Position numbers and translations under genes: made by a program
Origin: Streptomyces sp. S4.7
GTDB taxonomy: Bacteria; Actinomycetota; Actinomycetes; Streptomycetales; Streptomycetaceae
Direction: 5' to 3'
NCBI RefSeq assembly: GCF_010384365.1
Contig: NZ_CP048397.1
Coordinates: 6,696,001-6,760,000 of the forward strand
Length of the DNA: 64,000 nt
Shown: positions 25,913 to 35,322 of the stretch, one piece after another
Position numbering within the stretch: position 1 is the stretch's first letter
Layout: each line of letters begins with the position of its first letter
The notes under the pieces: model-generated
Told to the model about the DNA's origin: nothing
Seen by the model: only the letters and a program-made list of their open reading frames with translations
Databases searched by the model: none

Positions 25913-28135
25913 TCAGAGCTCCTTGATCCGGATGTCGCGGTACGAGATGACGTCCGTCGTGCCGTGCACCTGGAGCCCGACATAGCCGGACGAGTAACGC
26001 CGGCCGTCGGTACCCACGTCACCGGCGCGCGGCGGAGTGAACTCCTGGCCGCCGATGTTGTCGAACTCGTTGATCACCACACCGTTGCGCAGGATGGTGT
26101 AGTGCTGGTCGACCACCTTGATCTCGTAGTCGTTCCAGGTGCCCTTCGGAGTGACGGCCGCGCCGGCCAGACCCACGCGGTCGAAGCCGTAGATCGATCC
26201 CGTCTTGTACATGTCGCCGTCGGGGCGGTCCAGGATCTGGACCTCGTGCCCGTAGTTGATGGCGACCCACTCCGGCCGGCTCTCCAGCGGATGGCCGTTG
26301 ACGTTCGGGAAGCGCACGAACACACCGCCGTTGGCGTTGCCCGTGCCCGGGGCGTCGTCACGGAACTGGAGCTTCAGCGAGAAGTCGTCGTACTTCCGCT
26401 CCGGGAACCACAGCATGCCCATGCCCTCGACGGTGGTGCTGCTCGTCATCGCACCGTCCGCGGTGAGCGCGAACTTGCCGCCGCCGACCTGAGCCCACTG
26501 GGAGAAGGTGTCGTCCGTGCCGTCGAAGAGCGTGCGGTAGCCGGTCGTCTGACCCGGCCGGCCGATCTTCGACTGCCTGGCGGCCTTCGTGATCTTCGTG
26601 AACTCGCGCTGGTCGATGACACCGGCCGTCCTGAGCTTGGTCAGCACCGTCTCGACGTGCTTGAGGAACAGGGCCTGCGAGGACCAGTCCTTCTCGTCCT
26701 CGATCAGCTCGTTGATCGTGCACCGGTTGGTGGTGAGACGGTTCGGCACACCGGTGTCGACGGCGCCGACGATGACCGTCAGACGTACGTCGAACTCGGG
26801 GCAGTTGGGGGCCGGAACGCCACCGCCCTTGGCGATGGTGAACGTGACCTCCTTGGCCGCCGAGGTGTTGCCCGCCTTGTCCGTCGCACGGTGCGCGAGC
26901 TTGTGGTAGCCCACCGCGTCGACGATCACCGCCTTGGTGTACGCGAGGTACGGACCGCCGTCGAGCGAGTACTCGATCTTCTCGACACCCGAGTCGTCGT
27001 CCGTCGCCTTGATGGTCGCCGTGGCACTCGTGATGAACGCCCCGTCGGAGTTCTTGTCACCGGTGACCGCCACCGTGGAGACCGGCGCGGTCGTGTCCTG
27101 CGCCGGAGGGGTGACCACGGTGAAGTCGACGGCCTTCTCGGCCGCGGCGTTGCCGGCCTTGTCGGTCGCGCGGTAACGGACCTTGTGCGTGCCCACCTCG
27201 TGGACCATCACCGGCGCCTCGTAGGCCTGCCAGGCCCCGTCGGCACCGATCGCGTATTCGATCTTGTTGACACCGGAACCGGCGTCCGACGCGGTCACGG
27301 TGACCGTGGCCATGTCGAGGTAGTCGCCGTTCGCGTCCTGTTCGCCGGTCACCGTCGCCGAGGTCTCCGGCGCGGTGGTGTCGTCGGTGGGCGGGGCGGC
27401 GACCTTGAACTCGGCGGTCTTCTCGGCGGCGACATTGCCCGCCTTGTCGGTGGCCCGGTATCTGATCGCGTGATCACCGACGGTGTTGACCACCACGGGT
27501 GTGGTGTAGAGCTGCCATTCGCCGTCGGCACCGATCGCGTATTCGATCTTGTCGACACCTGATCCGGCATCGGTGGCGGAGAGCGTCACCGACGCCTGGC
27601 CTATGTACGCGCCGGCCTCGTTCTGATCGCCGTCGAGCTTGACGGCGGTCTCGGGCGCGGTGGTGTCCTCACCACCGCCGCCCTCGGTGACCGTGAGGAT
27701 GCCGGTCATCATGCCGTGTCCCGGTATCGTGCAGAAGTACCGGTAGGTGCCCGGGGTCAGGTTGACCTCGGCCGTCTGCTTGCCGCCCTGGGCGTCGTCC
27801 GGACTGGCCATCAGGTTGAGCGTCACGTCGTTGTTGTAGTCCGGGTTCGACGTGTCGAACGTGACCGTGTGCGGCATCGACGTGGTGTTGCCGGTGGCCT
27901 TGCTGTTCTCGAAGACGATCGTCGCGGGACCCGCGACGGCGGTCGTCGGAAACGTCAGGTACTCCGTGGTGGAGTTGCCCGCGGTCCAGTTCAGTACCTG
28001 GTCCGCCGCGGTCCGCCGGTTGTCGTCGCGTCCGTACGCCTGTGTGGAGGTCAGCCCCAGCACCAGCATCAACGAGCCCAGCAGGGCCGTCCACAGATGC
28101 AGAGGTCGTTTTCTCGGTGCGCCACCCTGTCTCAC
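25913..28135 (-). CDS. Secreted cupredoxin / OmpL47 repeats / DUF1080 protein
   Basis: A 740-residue exported protein starting at GTG 28135, which overlaps the stop of the upstream gene (GTGA). After a signal segment (LWTALLGSLMLVLGLTSTQA) comes a cupredoxin-like domain (about 40-145) with type 1 copper ligands in SMPHTVTFD (His) and YFCTIPGHGMM (Cys, His, Met). Three Ig-like OmpL47 repeats follow (each with a TTAPET/TTAPVS start and YRATDKAGN or HRATDKAGN), then a helical linker (SSQALFLKHVETVLTKLRTA). The C-terminal about 185 residues are a DUF1080 domain (YRTLFDGTDDTFSQW, GGVFVRFPNVNG, WNDYEIKVVDQHYTILRNG). DUF1080 proteins include 3-keto-glycoside hydrolases. It is the second gene of a secreted two-gene operon. 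Confidence 0.9.
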   Translation of the reverse strand: MRQGGAPRKRPLHLWTALLGSLMLVLGLTSTQAYGRDDNRRTAADQVLNWTAGNSTTEYLTFPTTAVAGPATIVFENSKATGNTTSMPHTVTFDTSNPDYNNDVTLNLMASPDDAQGGKQTAEVNLTPGTYRYFCTIPGHGMMTGILTVTEGGGGEDTTAPETAVKLDGDQNEAGAYIGQASVTLSATDAGSGVDKIEYAIGADGEWQLYTTPVVVNTVGDHAIRYRATDKAGNVAAEKTAEFKVAAPPTDDTTAPETSATVTGEQDANGDYLDMATVTVTASDAGSGVNKIEYAIGADGAWQAYEAPVMVHEVGTHKVRYRATDKAGNAAAEKAVDFTVVTPPAQDTTAPVSTVAVTGDKNSDGAFITSATATIKATDDDSGVEKIEYSLDGGPYLAYTKAVIVDAVGYHKLAHRATDKAGNTSAAKEVTFTIAKGGGVPAPNCPEFDVRLTVIVGAVDTGVPNRLTTNRCTINELIEDEKDWSSQALFLKHVETVLTKLRTAGVIDQREFTKITKAARQSKIGRPGQTTGYRTLFDGTDDTFSQWAQVGGGKFALTADGAMTSSTTVEGMGMLWFPERKYDDFSLKLQFRDDAPGTGNANGGVFVRFPNVNGHPLESRPEWVAINYGHEVQILDRPDGDMYKTGSIYGFDRVGLAGAAVTPKGTWNDYEIKVVDQHYTILRNGVVINEFDNIGGQEFTPPRAGDVGTDGRRYSSGYVGLQVHGTTDVISYRDIRIKEL

Positions 28136-30606
28136 CGCGCCGCCTTCCTTGCCAGATCCACGGCGGCGGGAGTGGCCTCGCCGCCCTTGTACGTCACACG
28201 CCACAGTGCCGACTTCGCGTCCGAAGTAAAGAAGCCACGCCCGTAGTCGAGGACGTAGAGCGAGCCGTCCGGAGCGAACTTCCAGTCCATGAGGTTACGG
28301 ATGCCGCTCTCACCGACCGGAATGATCTTCTTCAGGGACTCGGCGTGCACGGGCAGTCCGCCCTTGCCCGCGGTCCTGGGGTCGAGCTCGACCGCGTGCC
28401 GCGGCTGGGTCTGGTCGTAGAAGTCGCCCACGAACCACTTGCCGTCCCAGTACGAGGGCCAGCTGTCGGCCGTCGCGTTCTCGGCGTCGAACCGGTAGAG
28501 CGGACCGTTCATGGTCGCCTGACCGCCGCCCTTGAGCCACGGGAGGAGGTAGGTCGCTTCCTCCGCCTTGTAGCTCGGGATGCCGTTCGCGTCACGCGGG
28601 AAGTCCGGCGCGCCGCCCTGGGGCGAGTACCAGATGGTGTTGCCGGTGACCGGCGGGATGTTCACGAGACCGTCGTTGTTCGGGGACTCGTTCTTCGGCG
28701 CGTCGCAGTTGTACCAGCCCAGCGGCTTCGTCGGGTCCGGCAGGTTGCGGTCGCGGTAGGGCTGCTTGTTGCCCATGCAGTACGGCCAGCCCTGGTTGCC
28801 CGCCGTGGTGATGGCGGCGAAGGTGTCGTACTTCGCCGGGCCCCAGGTGGTGCTCGGGGCGCCCGCGTCGGGGCCGACCCAGCCCGCGTAGAGCGTGTCG
28901 GTCTTCTTGTCGACGGAGATGCGTGCCGGGTTGCGCACACCCATCACATAGATCTCGCCGCGGGTCTTGTCGCCGCCCTCGGCGGTCTCCTCACCCGTGA
29001 AGAGGTTGCCGTCGGGCAGGGTGTAGGTGCCGTCGTCCTCGGGGTGGATCCGCAGGATCTTCCCGTTGAGGTTGTTGGTGTTACCGGCCGTACGGCGCGC
29101 GTCCGCGAAGGAGACGCCCTTGTAGTTCGGCTGCGGGTTGTTGCCCGAGTAACCATCGCTGAACTGCGAGGAGTTGTTGTCCCCGGTCGCGATGTAGAGG
29201 TTGCCCTTGGAGTCCCAGGCCATGCCGCCACCGGAGTGACAGCAGCTGTTGATCTGCACCGGCCAGGCGAGCAGCGTCTTCTCGCTGGCGAGGTCGAGCT
29301 TGTTCGTCGCCAGGTCCAGCGTGAAGCGCGAGACGCGGCGCTCGGCCATCCGGGTGTCACGGTTGATCTCGGAGTGGGGCGTGTAGTGCAGATACACCCA
29401 GCCGTTGGTCATGAAGTCGGGGTCCAGCTCGATACCGAGCAGGCCCTCCTCGTTCTTGACCAGTTCGTCGCCGCCGCCCTTGTTGCCGAAGATGGTCAGG
29501 CCGCCAGCCTTCGTGACCTTCTTGGTCTCCGGGTCGTAGACGTGGATCTGGCCCTCGCCCTTGCCGATGTCCGGGTTCGCCCAGTCGGTCACGACCGGCT
29601 GGGTGTTGTCGCCGCCGCCGCGGCCGATGTAGAACACGCGGCCGTCGGGCGCGACGACGGTGCCGTGCGGCTCGCCGATCTGGTCCGACTCGCCCGGCTT
29701 GTTGGGCTGAGTGACGCGCTCCGCCGCGTAGTTGGCGTCGATCGTCGCCTTGCAGTCGGCGCGCGAGATGCGCGTGGTCCATTGGAGTGCGCCGCGCAGG
29801 TGGTCGCGGAAGTCGGCCTCGGCGTACGAGTCGACGGTGGCGCCCATGCCCGTGTAGAAGGACCGGCCGCCGTCGTAGTCACGGCACCAGGAGATCGGGT
29901 GGTCCGCGCCGTTGGCGCCCTCACCCGGCTTGTAGGTGCTCTCCCTGAGCCGGGCCACGGTGTGCACACTGCCGGACGGGTTCTTGTCCCAGTTGAACCA
30001 CTTGTCGGAGCGCTTCCACTCCTTCGGCAGGTTCTTGGTCGCGGGGTGCTGGCGGTCGCCCACCTCGACGGTCGCGCGCTGGACGGAGTCCGGGCTGGCC
30101 GCGGGACGGGCACCGATCAGTCCGGTGAACCAGTCGGAGTACGGCTCGGTGCGCGCCGCGTCCCGGACGCCGAGGAAGCCTCCGCCGGCTTCGACGAAGG
30201 CTTCGAGTCCCGCTTCCTGCTCGGGATCCAGTACATCGCCGCCGCCCGTCAGGAAGACGACCGCGTTGTACTTGCCGAGCTTGGTGGCGTTGGTGAAGAC
30301 CGAACCGTCACCGTTGGTCTCGGTCTTGAACCGCTGTGCGGTGGGGCCGGAGAGGCCGATCTTCTCGATGGCCTCGATCCCGGCGTTGACGATCGGGGAT
30401 TCCTCGGTGGTCGAGCCGTAGAAGACGAGTACCTTCACGTCCTTGCCGCCCGGCGGCGAGGGAAGGGACAACGTTGTCGAAGGCGGCTCCGGGTACGGGC
30501 CCGCCATGGCGTTTCCGCCTAGCAGAGACGCGGCCATCGTCCCGGCCACCACGGCCGCGGCCATTGCGCGCCGGGATCTTGACCGGCGATGTGGTACGCG
30601 CTGCAT
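28132..30606 (-). CDS. Secreted ThuA / glucose-sorbosone dehydrogenase fusion
   Basis: About 824 residues. An N-terminal signal peptide (basic start, AMAAAVVAGTMAASLLGGNA) precedes a ThuA-like domain (about 55-290: VKVLVFYGSTTEESPIVNAG, GGGFLGVRDAA, GMGATVDSY). It is followed by a six-bladed glucose/sorbosone dehydrogenase propeller (EPHGTVVAPDGRVFYIGRGG, GLLGIELDPDF, HSGGGMAWDSKGNLYIATGD, GVRNPARISVD, DGSLYVLDYGRG). Such propellers often bind PQQ and oxidise sugars. ThuA-like proteins are linked to 3-keto-sugar metabolism. ATG 30606 is preferred over ATG 30618. The stop overlaps the next gene's GTG. A laccase gene diverges 197 bp away. The substrate is unknown. Confidence 0.9.
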   Translation of the reverse strand: MQRVPHRRSRSRRAMAAAVVAGTMAASLLGGNAMAGPYPEPPSTTLSLPSPPGGKDVKVLVFYGSTTEESPIVNAGIEAIEKIGLSGPTAQRFKTETNGDGSVFTNATKLGKYNAVVFLTGGGDVLDPEQEAGLEAFVEAGGGFLGVRDAARTEPYSDWFTGLIGARPAASPDSVQRATVEVGDRQHPATKNLPKEWKRSDKWFNWDKNPSGSVHTVARLRESTYKPGEGANGADHPISWCRDYDGGRSFYTGMGATVDSYAEADFRDHLRGALQWTTRISRADCKATIDANYAAERVTQPNKPGESDQIGEPHGTVVAPDGRVFYIGRGGGDNTQPVVTDWANPDIGKGEGQIHVYDPETKKVTKAGGLTIFGNKGGGDELVKNEEGLLGIELDPDFMTNGWVYLHYTPHSEINRDTRMAERRVSRFTLDLATNKLDLASEKTLLAWPVQINSCCHSGGGMAWDSKGNLYIATGDNNSSQFSDGYSGNNPQPNYKGVSFADARRTAGNTNNLNGKILRIHPEDDGTYTLPDGNLFTGEETAEGGDKTRGEIYVMGVRNPARISVDKKTDTLYAGWVGPDAGAPSTTWGPAKYDTFAAITTAGNQGWPYCMGNKQPYRDRNLPDPTKPLGWYNCDAPKNESPNNDGLVNIPPVTGNTIWYSPQGGAPDFPRDANGIPSYKAEEATYLLPWLKGGGQATMNGPLYRFDAENATADSWPSYWDGKWFVGDFYDQTQPRHAVELDPRTAGKGGLPVHAESLKKIIPVGESGIRNLMDWKFAPDGSLYVLDYGRGFFTSDAKSALWRVTYKGGEATPAAVDLARKAAR

Positions 30607-30803
30607 GTGTTCACCCACCCATCTTTGGTCACAGCAACAGGCGTGAAGCTAGACCTCTTTGGGCGGTGAGCCAAGAGGTATCACCGGAATGGAACCAACT
30701 TTGTCCTGAGTGTGGATAAACGAAGATCCCCGAGCTACCGTGTGGCCGTCCCGGGGCTTCACTCTGTCCCGAAAGTCTCAGCACCGCATGTGGGGAGTTC
30801 GGC

Positions 30804-31838
30804 ATGGCGATGGACAGAAGGAGTTTCAACCGGCGCCTGGTGGCCGGCGGCGCGGTCGCGGCAACTGGCGTGACATCGTTGTCCGTTGCCTCGGCAGCCC
30901 CCGCGCCGATGGCCGCCGCGGCGGGCCCGAAGCGGGCACCCGCCGGCGGCAAGGTGCACCATCTCACGATGGTGGCCGAGCGGTTGGGCACGGGAAAGAT
31001 CGGCTACGGCTTCGAGAAGGGCAAGGCGACGGTCCCCGGCCCGCTGATCGACATCGTCGAGGGCGACACCGTCCACATCGAGTTCACCAACCTCACGGAC
31101 GTCGACGCCAGCCTCCATGTGCACGGTGTCGACTACGACATCGCCAACGACGGCACCCGTATGAACAAGAGTCATGTGCCGCCGGGCGGCAAGCGCACGT
31201 ACACCTGGCGCACCCACAAGCCCGGCAAGCGCGCGGACGGCACGTACCGCGAGGGCAGCGCGGGCTACTGGCACTACCACGACCACGTCGTCGGCACGGA
31301 CCACGGCACGGGCGGGATTCGGCAGGGGCTCTACGGCGGACTGGTGGTCCGCCGGGAGGGTGACATCCTGCCGGACAAGCAGTTCACGATCGTCTTCAAC
31401 GACATGCAGATCAACAATCTGCCGGGCGCCCAGAGCCCCAACTTCGAGGCCACCGTGGGTGACCGCCTCGAAGTCATCATGATCACGCACGGCGAGTTCT
31501 ACCACACGTTCCACATCCACGGTCATCGCTGGGCCGACAACAGGACCGGCCTGCTCAGCGGCGCCGGTGACACCAGCCGGATCATCGACAACAAGATCAC
31601 TGGACCGGCGGACTCCTTCGGGCTCCAGATCATCGCGGGCGAGGGGGTCGGAGCAGGCGCGTGGATGTACCACTGCCACGTACAGAGCCACTCCGACAAC
31701 GGCATGGCGGGCCTGTTCCTGATCGCCAAGCCGGACGGCACGATCCCCGGGTACGAGCCGCACCACCCGACAGCGGCCAAGAAGGGTGCCAAGGACGCGA
31801 AGGGCGCGAGCGCCCAGGGCGGCCACGCGGGGCACTGA
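30804..31838 (+). CDS. Small two-domain laccase (multicopper oxidase)
   Basis: A 344-residue Tat-exported multicopper oxidase (DRRSFNRRLVAGG, then a hydrophobic stretch). Copper sites are complete: HVHGVDYD, YWHYHDHV, HTFHIHGH and YHCHVQSHSDNGM, giving the trinuclear cluster ligands and the type 1 Cys. Size and two-domain layout match the Streptomyces small laccases (SLAC/EpoA), which act as homotrimers and reduce oxygen to water while oxidising phenols or metal ions. It diverges from the ThuA/GSDH operon, sharing a 197-bp promoter region (30607-30803). The C-terminus has a Lys/Ala/His-rich tail. Confidence 0.95.
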   Translation: MAMDRRSFNRRLVAGGAVAATGVTSLSVASAAPAPMAAAAGPKRAPAGGKVHHLTMVAERLGTGKIGYGFEKGKATVPGPLIDIVEGDTVHIEFTNLTDVDASLHVHGVDYDIANDGTRMNKSHVPPGGKRTYTWRTHKPGKRADGTYREGSAGYWHYHDHVVGTDHGTGGIRQGLYGGLVVRREGDILPDKQFTIVFNDMQINNLPGAQSPNFEATVGDRLEVIMITHGEFYHTFHIHGHRWADNRTGLLSGAGDTSRIIDNKITGPADSFGLQIIAGEGVGAGAWMYHCHVQSHSDNGMAGLFLIAKPDGTIPGYEPHHPTAAKKGAKDAKGASAQGGHAGH

Positions 31839-31965
31839 CGGTCCCGCGCCGGGCGGTCCGCCCAGCGGACCACCCCCGGCGGGTCCCCTTCCGTACACAT
31901 GCGAGGGGACCCGATCGGTAGCAGACTCGGGAGGGCAAGCGCGGGGGCCTCACGAAGGAGCGGCG

Positions 31966-32763
31966 ATGCTCACCACCCGTTACGTGCAAGGCTCACCCAA
32001 CTGGGCGGATCTCGCCACACCGGACATCGAGGGTGCGAAGACGTACTACGGAGGCGTTTTCGGCTGGAACCACGTGTCAGCGGGGCCCCGGTTCGGCGGC
32101 TACGGCATGTTCCAGCTGGACGGCAGGACCGTCGCCGGGGCCATGCAACGCCCGGCCGAGCAGGCCCCGCCGGCCTGGACGCTCTACTTCCAGACCGCCG
32201 ACGCCACGGCCACCGCTTCGGCCGTGAAGGACAACGGCGGCACGGTCGTCAACGAGCCGATGGACGTCGAGGACCTCGGCCGGATGACGCTCTGCGCCGA
32301 CCCCGCCGGGGCGTCCTTCGCCACCTGGCAGCCGGGGAAGAACACCGGCCTGGAGGCCGTCGACGCCCCGGGCAGCCTCTGCTGGGCCGAACTCTCCACC
32401 CCGGACACGACCGCCGCCACCGACTTCTACGGCGCCGCCTTCGGCTGGGAGACCACCACCATGCCGATGCCGGGAGGCGGGGGCGACTACATCATGGTCC
32501 ACCCCGCGGGTAAGGGCGCGGACGGCATGGTCGCGGGGATCGTGCCCGCCGACGCCGTTCCCGGCTCCGCCGCGACGGGGCCGAACTGGCTCCTGTACTT
32601 CGGCACGAGCGATTGCGATGCTGCGGTGGCGGCCTCGGACCGGCTGGGCGGCACGACCGTACAGGAGCCCACGGACATCGAGGGCGTCGGCCGGTTCGCC
32701 GTGGTGAGCGACCCGTACGGCGCGCGTCTGGCGTTCATGCAGGGCGCCTCGCAGGACGCGTGA
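31966..32763 (+). CDS. Two-domain VOC (glyoxalase/bleomycin-resistance fold) protein
   Basis: A 265-residue protein made of two repeated VOC domains (about 5-125 and 135-262), each starting with a W-(A/E)L-(A/S)TPD pattern (NWADLATPDIEGAKTYYGGV; CWAELSTPDTTAATDFYGAA). AAGGAG precedes ATG 31966. Similar Streptomyces proteins are annotated as hydroxylases or glyoxalase-like without firm function. A metal-binding role cannot be settled from sequence. It follows the laccase gene by 127 bp on the same strand but need not be linked to it. Confidence 0.88.
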   Translation: MLTTRYVQGSPNWADLATPDIEGAKTYYGGVFGWNHVSAGPRFGGYGMFQLDGRTVAGAMQRPAEQAPPAWTLYFQTADATATASAVKDNGGTVVNEPMDVEDLGRMTLCADPAGASFATWQPGKNTGLEAVDAPGSLCWAELSTPDTTAATDFYGAAFGWETTTMPMPGGGGDYIMVHPAGKGADGMVAGIVPADAVPGSAATGPNWLLYFGTSDCDAAVAASDRLGGTTVQEPTDIEGVGRFAVVSDPYGARLAFMQGASQDA

Positions 32764-32843
32764 GCGGGTGAGGGCACCGCTCCGAGAGCTTGCCCATCAG
32801 GCCATTGATCGAATGTTTATCGGCACCAGGCAGCGTGTGTGCC

Positions 32844-33140
32844 ATGCCGATCAATCCCATGAACTCCCTCACCAGCATCACCGGGCGCACGGGGCAGGAG
32901 CTCGCCTGGCAGGAGAGCGCCCTGTGCGCCCAGACCGGACCCGAGTTCTTCTTCCCGGCCCCCGGCTCGTCGACCCGCGAGGCCAAGCAGCTCTGCGGTG
33001 CCTGCGAGGGCCGGCTGGAGTGTCTGGAGTACGCCCTGGACAACGACGAGCGCTTCGGAGTGTGGGGCGGTCTGTCGGAGAAGGAGCGCGAGCGTCTGCG
33101 GCGCGCCGGTTCGGGCACTCGGACGGCCGAAGTCGCCTGA
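32844..33140 (+). CDS. WhiB-family iron-sulfur transcription factor
   Basis: A 98-residue Wbl protein. The four cluster ligands are Cys28, Cys51, Cys54 and Cys60 (CGACEGRLEC), and the turn GVWGG at 72-76 precedes a basic C-terminus. The segment WQESALCAQTGPEFFFP plus STREAKQLC resembles WhiB itself more than WblA or WblE, so it looks like a WhiB paralogue. Start choice is uncertain (ATG 32844 or 32859); no strong ribosome site is seen. Wbl proteins bind the housekeeping sigma factor and switch development or redox genes. It stands as a single gene. Confidence 0.9.
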   Translation: MPINPMNSLTSITGRTGQELAWQESALCAQTGPEFFFPAPGSSTREAKQLCGACEGRLECLEYALDNDERFGVWGGLSEKERERLRRAGSGTRTAEVA

Positions 33141-33245
33141 GGCGGCGAGCAGTTCACCCGGTCGGCCGGTCGGCCGGTCCGGTGGGCCCGGCCAGCCGAT
33201 CAGGGAGCACCCGATCGGCTCCGGACAACCGCGTGTCAGGACCGG

Positions 33246-34163
33246 TCAGGAAGCGGGAAGCTGGAACGTTTCGCCGTACATCTTCCATCGCAGGGGCGGC
33301 GCGAGGTCCATGTGGCCGTCCTTGAGGAAGACCCGCTGCGCCGTGTCGATGCGCGAGGTGTCCCGCTGTGTCTCGGTGACCTTCGTCCTGATCACGTCCC
33401 GGCTCTGGTCGAGGAAGGCGTTGAGGTACTTCTTCTCGGAGCCGCCCTCGGCCGCCGTCTTCGCCTCCTTCATCGCCGCGTGCCGGATGCCGTAGAAGCC
33501 GCCCGCGTCGAGACCGGGACCGTGCAGTACCATCGCGTCGTAGTAGATGAACTGACCGAGCGTGCTCAGGCCGTCCATCTTCGCGAGCCGGACCGCCGGG
33601 TCGAAGTACAGCTGGTCCCGGATGCCGTCCTGGGCCTCGCGGAAGGCGGGATCCTCGGCCGCCGTCGCCCACGCCTCCGTGAACCCCGGGTCCAGCCCCT
33701 CGTGCGAGTCCGTGCCGTCCACCTCGCGCAGCGCGGGGAGGTACGAGGCCAGCGGGTTGTCCGGGTGGTGCTTCGTGTACGCCTCGACGAGCTGGAGCAT
33801 GTCGTTGGTGCCCGAGCAGAATCCGATGATCCCGGCCGTGTAGCCGTTGCCGTCGTCCAGGTCCTCGATCGCGTCGTACTGGTCGCGCCAGTCCAGCGTG
33901 GAGTTCTCCGCGCTCGCCACGATCCGGGCGGCGATCTCCTTCTTGCCGGGGGCCGCGAGACCGGGCGGCATCTTCCTGATCCGCTCCTCCAGCTCCGCTT
34001 TCTCGTCCTCGCTCCCGGAGGCGAGGGGGTTGGGAGCGGCGCTCGTCGTGTTCTGCGGCGGATTGTCGGCCAGCACGGCGGAATCGTCGCCTCCGCCGAA
34101 GATGACGGAGACGACGACAACGATGGGTGCGCCTATGAGGAAGAGGCGGGTGACAGGCTTCAC
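33246..34163 (-). CDS. csn: GH46 chitosanase, membrane-anchored form
   Basis: A 305-residue GH46 endo-chitosanase that hydrolyses beta-1,4-linked glucosamine polymers. The catalytic pair aligns with Streptomyces N174 Glu22/Asp40 at Glu86 (SAENSTLDW) and Asp104 (EDLDDGNGYTAGIIGFCSGT). The remaining sequence aligns to the end (YFDPAV, YYDAMVLHGPG, RVFLKDGHMDL). The N-terminus is KPVTRLFLIGAPIVVVVSVIFG with no clear cleavage site, then an about 50-residue linker, so it may stay anchored to the membrane. It stands alone, convergent with the whiB-like gene. Confidence 0.93.
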   Translation of the reverse strand: MKPVTRLFLIGAPIVVVVSVIFGGGDDSAVLADNPPQNTTSAAPNPLASGSEDEKAELEERIRKMPPGLAAPGKKEIAARIVASAENSTLDWRDQYDAIEDLDDGNGYTAGIIGFCSGTNDMLQLVEAYTKHHPDNPLASYLPALREVDGTDSHEGLDPGFTEAWATAAEDPAFREAQDGIRDQLYFDPAVRLAKMDGLSTLGQFIYYDAMVLHGPGLDAGGFYGIRHAAMKEAKTAAEGGSEKKYLNAFLDQSRDVIRTKVTETQRDTSRIDTAQRVFLKDGHMDLAPPLRWKMYGETFQLPAS

Positions 34164-34322
34164 GCCGCAAAGCGTACGATGCCGGATTCGAACACCCGTG
34201 GGGAGCTGCCCCTCAGCGCCGACACACCCTGGTGGGACGCGTGATGAGGCCGTGGTGACCTCGGCGGGCCGGAGCCCCGGCGTCCGGGCGCGGGCGGTGA
34301 CGCCCGGACGCGCCGGACCGGG

Positions 34323-35297
34323 TCAGCGCGCGGCGCGCGCGGCCATCCGCACCTTGCGGGCGGCGAGCTTCTCGTCGAACTTGGCCGCCTCCGAGTCGAG
34401 CCCGCCCATGTACAGACCGAGCTCCTCCTGCGCCTTGAGGCCCTCGGGGCCGAGCCCGTCGATGTCGAGCACCTTCAGATAGCGCAGCACCGGCTGGAGC
34501 ACGTCGTCGTGGTGGATCCGCATGTTGTAGATCTCGCCGATCGCCATCTGCGCGGCGGCACGCTCGAAGCCGGGCATGCCGTGTCCCGGCATCCGGAACT
34601 GCACGACCACGTCACGTACGGCCTGCATCGTCAGGTCCGGTGCGATCTCGAAGGCCGCGCCGAGCAGGTTGCGGTAGAAGACCATGTGCAGGTTCTCGTC
34701 GGTGGCGATGCGCGCCAGCATCCGGTCGCAGACCGGGTCGCCCGACTGGTGGCCGGTGTTGCGGTGCGAGACGCGGGTCGCCAGCTCCTGGAAGGCGACG
34801 TACGCGACGGAGTGCAGCATCGAGTGGCGGTTGTCCGACTCGAAGCCCTCCGCCATGTGCGCCATCCGGAACTGCTCCAGCTTGTCCGGGTCGACGGCGC
34901 GCGAGGCGAGCAGGTAGTCGCGCATCACGATGCCGTGCCGGCCCTCCTCGGCGGTCCAGCGGTGCACCCAGGTGCCCCAGGCGCCGTCGCGGCCGAAGAG
35001 ACTGGCGATCTCGTGGTGGTAGCTGGGGAGATTGTCCTCGGTCAGCAGGTTCACCACGAGGGCGACCTTGCCGATGTCGGTCACCTTGGACTGCTGCGGC
35101 TCCCAGGCCGTGCCGTCCTCGAAGAACCCGGGGAAGTTGCGCGCGTCGGACCAGGGCACGTACTCGTGCGGCATCCAGTCCTTGGCGACCTTGAGATGGC
35201 GGTTGAGTTCTTTCTCCACCACCTCTTCCAGCGCGTACAGCAAGCGGGCGTCGGTCCACGCCTCCGAACTGCCGGGATGGGGAGAGGTGAGTGTCAC
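34323..35297 (-). CDS. Acyl-ACP desaturase (FA_desaturase_2, di-iron)
   Basis: A 324-residue soluble desaturase that introduces a cis double bond into acyl-ACP (or acyl-CoA). The di-iron ligands are visible in TEDNLPSYHHE, WTAEEGRHGIV, FQELATRVSHRN and ATDENLHMVFY. Start is GTG 35297 with AGGAGC seven bases upstream. A strong operator-like repeat lies 26-60 bp upstream of the start (35323-35357), so fatty-acid-responsive TetR control is likely. Ferredoxin or reductase partners are not adjacent. It belongs to the plant-type stearoyl-ACP desaturase group common in actinomycetes. Confidence 0.93.
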   Translation of the reverse strand: MTLTSPHPGSSEAWTDARLLYALEEVVEKELNRHLKVAKDWMPHEYVPWSDARNFPGFFEDGTAWEPQQSKVTDIGKVALVVNLLTEDNLPSYHHEIASLFGRDGAWGTWVHRWTAEEGRHGIVMRDYLLASRAVDPDKLEQFRMAHMAEGFESDNRHSMLHSVAYVAFQELATRVSHRNTGHQSGDPVCDRMLARIATDENLHMVFYRNLLGAAFEIAPDLTMQAVRDVVVQFRMPGHGMPGFERAAAQMAIGEIYNMRIHHDDVLQPVLRYLKVLDIDGLGPEGLKAQEELGLYMGGLDSEAAKFDEKLAARKVRMAARAAR

Positions 35298-35322
35298 GGA
35301 TGCTCCTGGGGACGGGAGTGGT

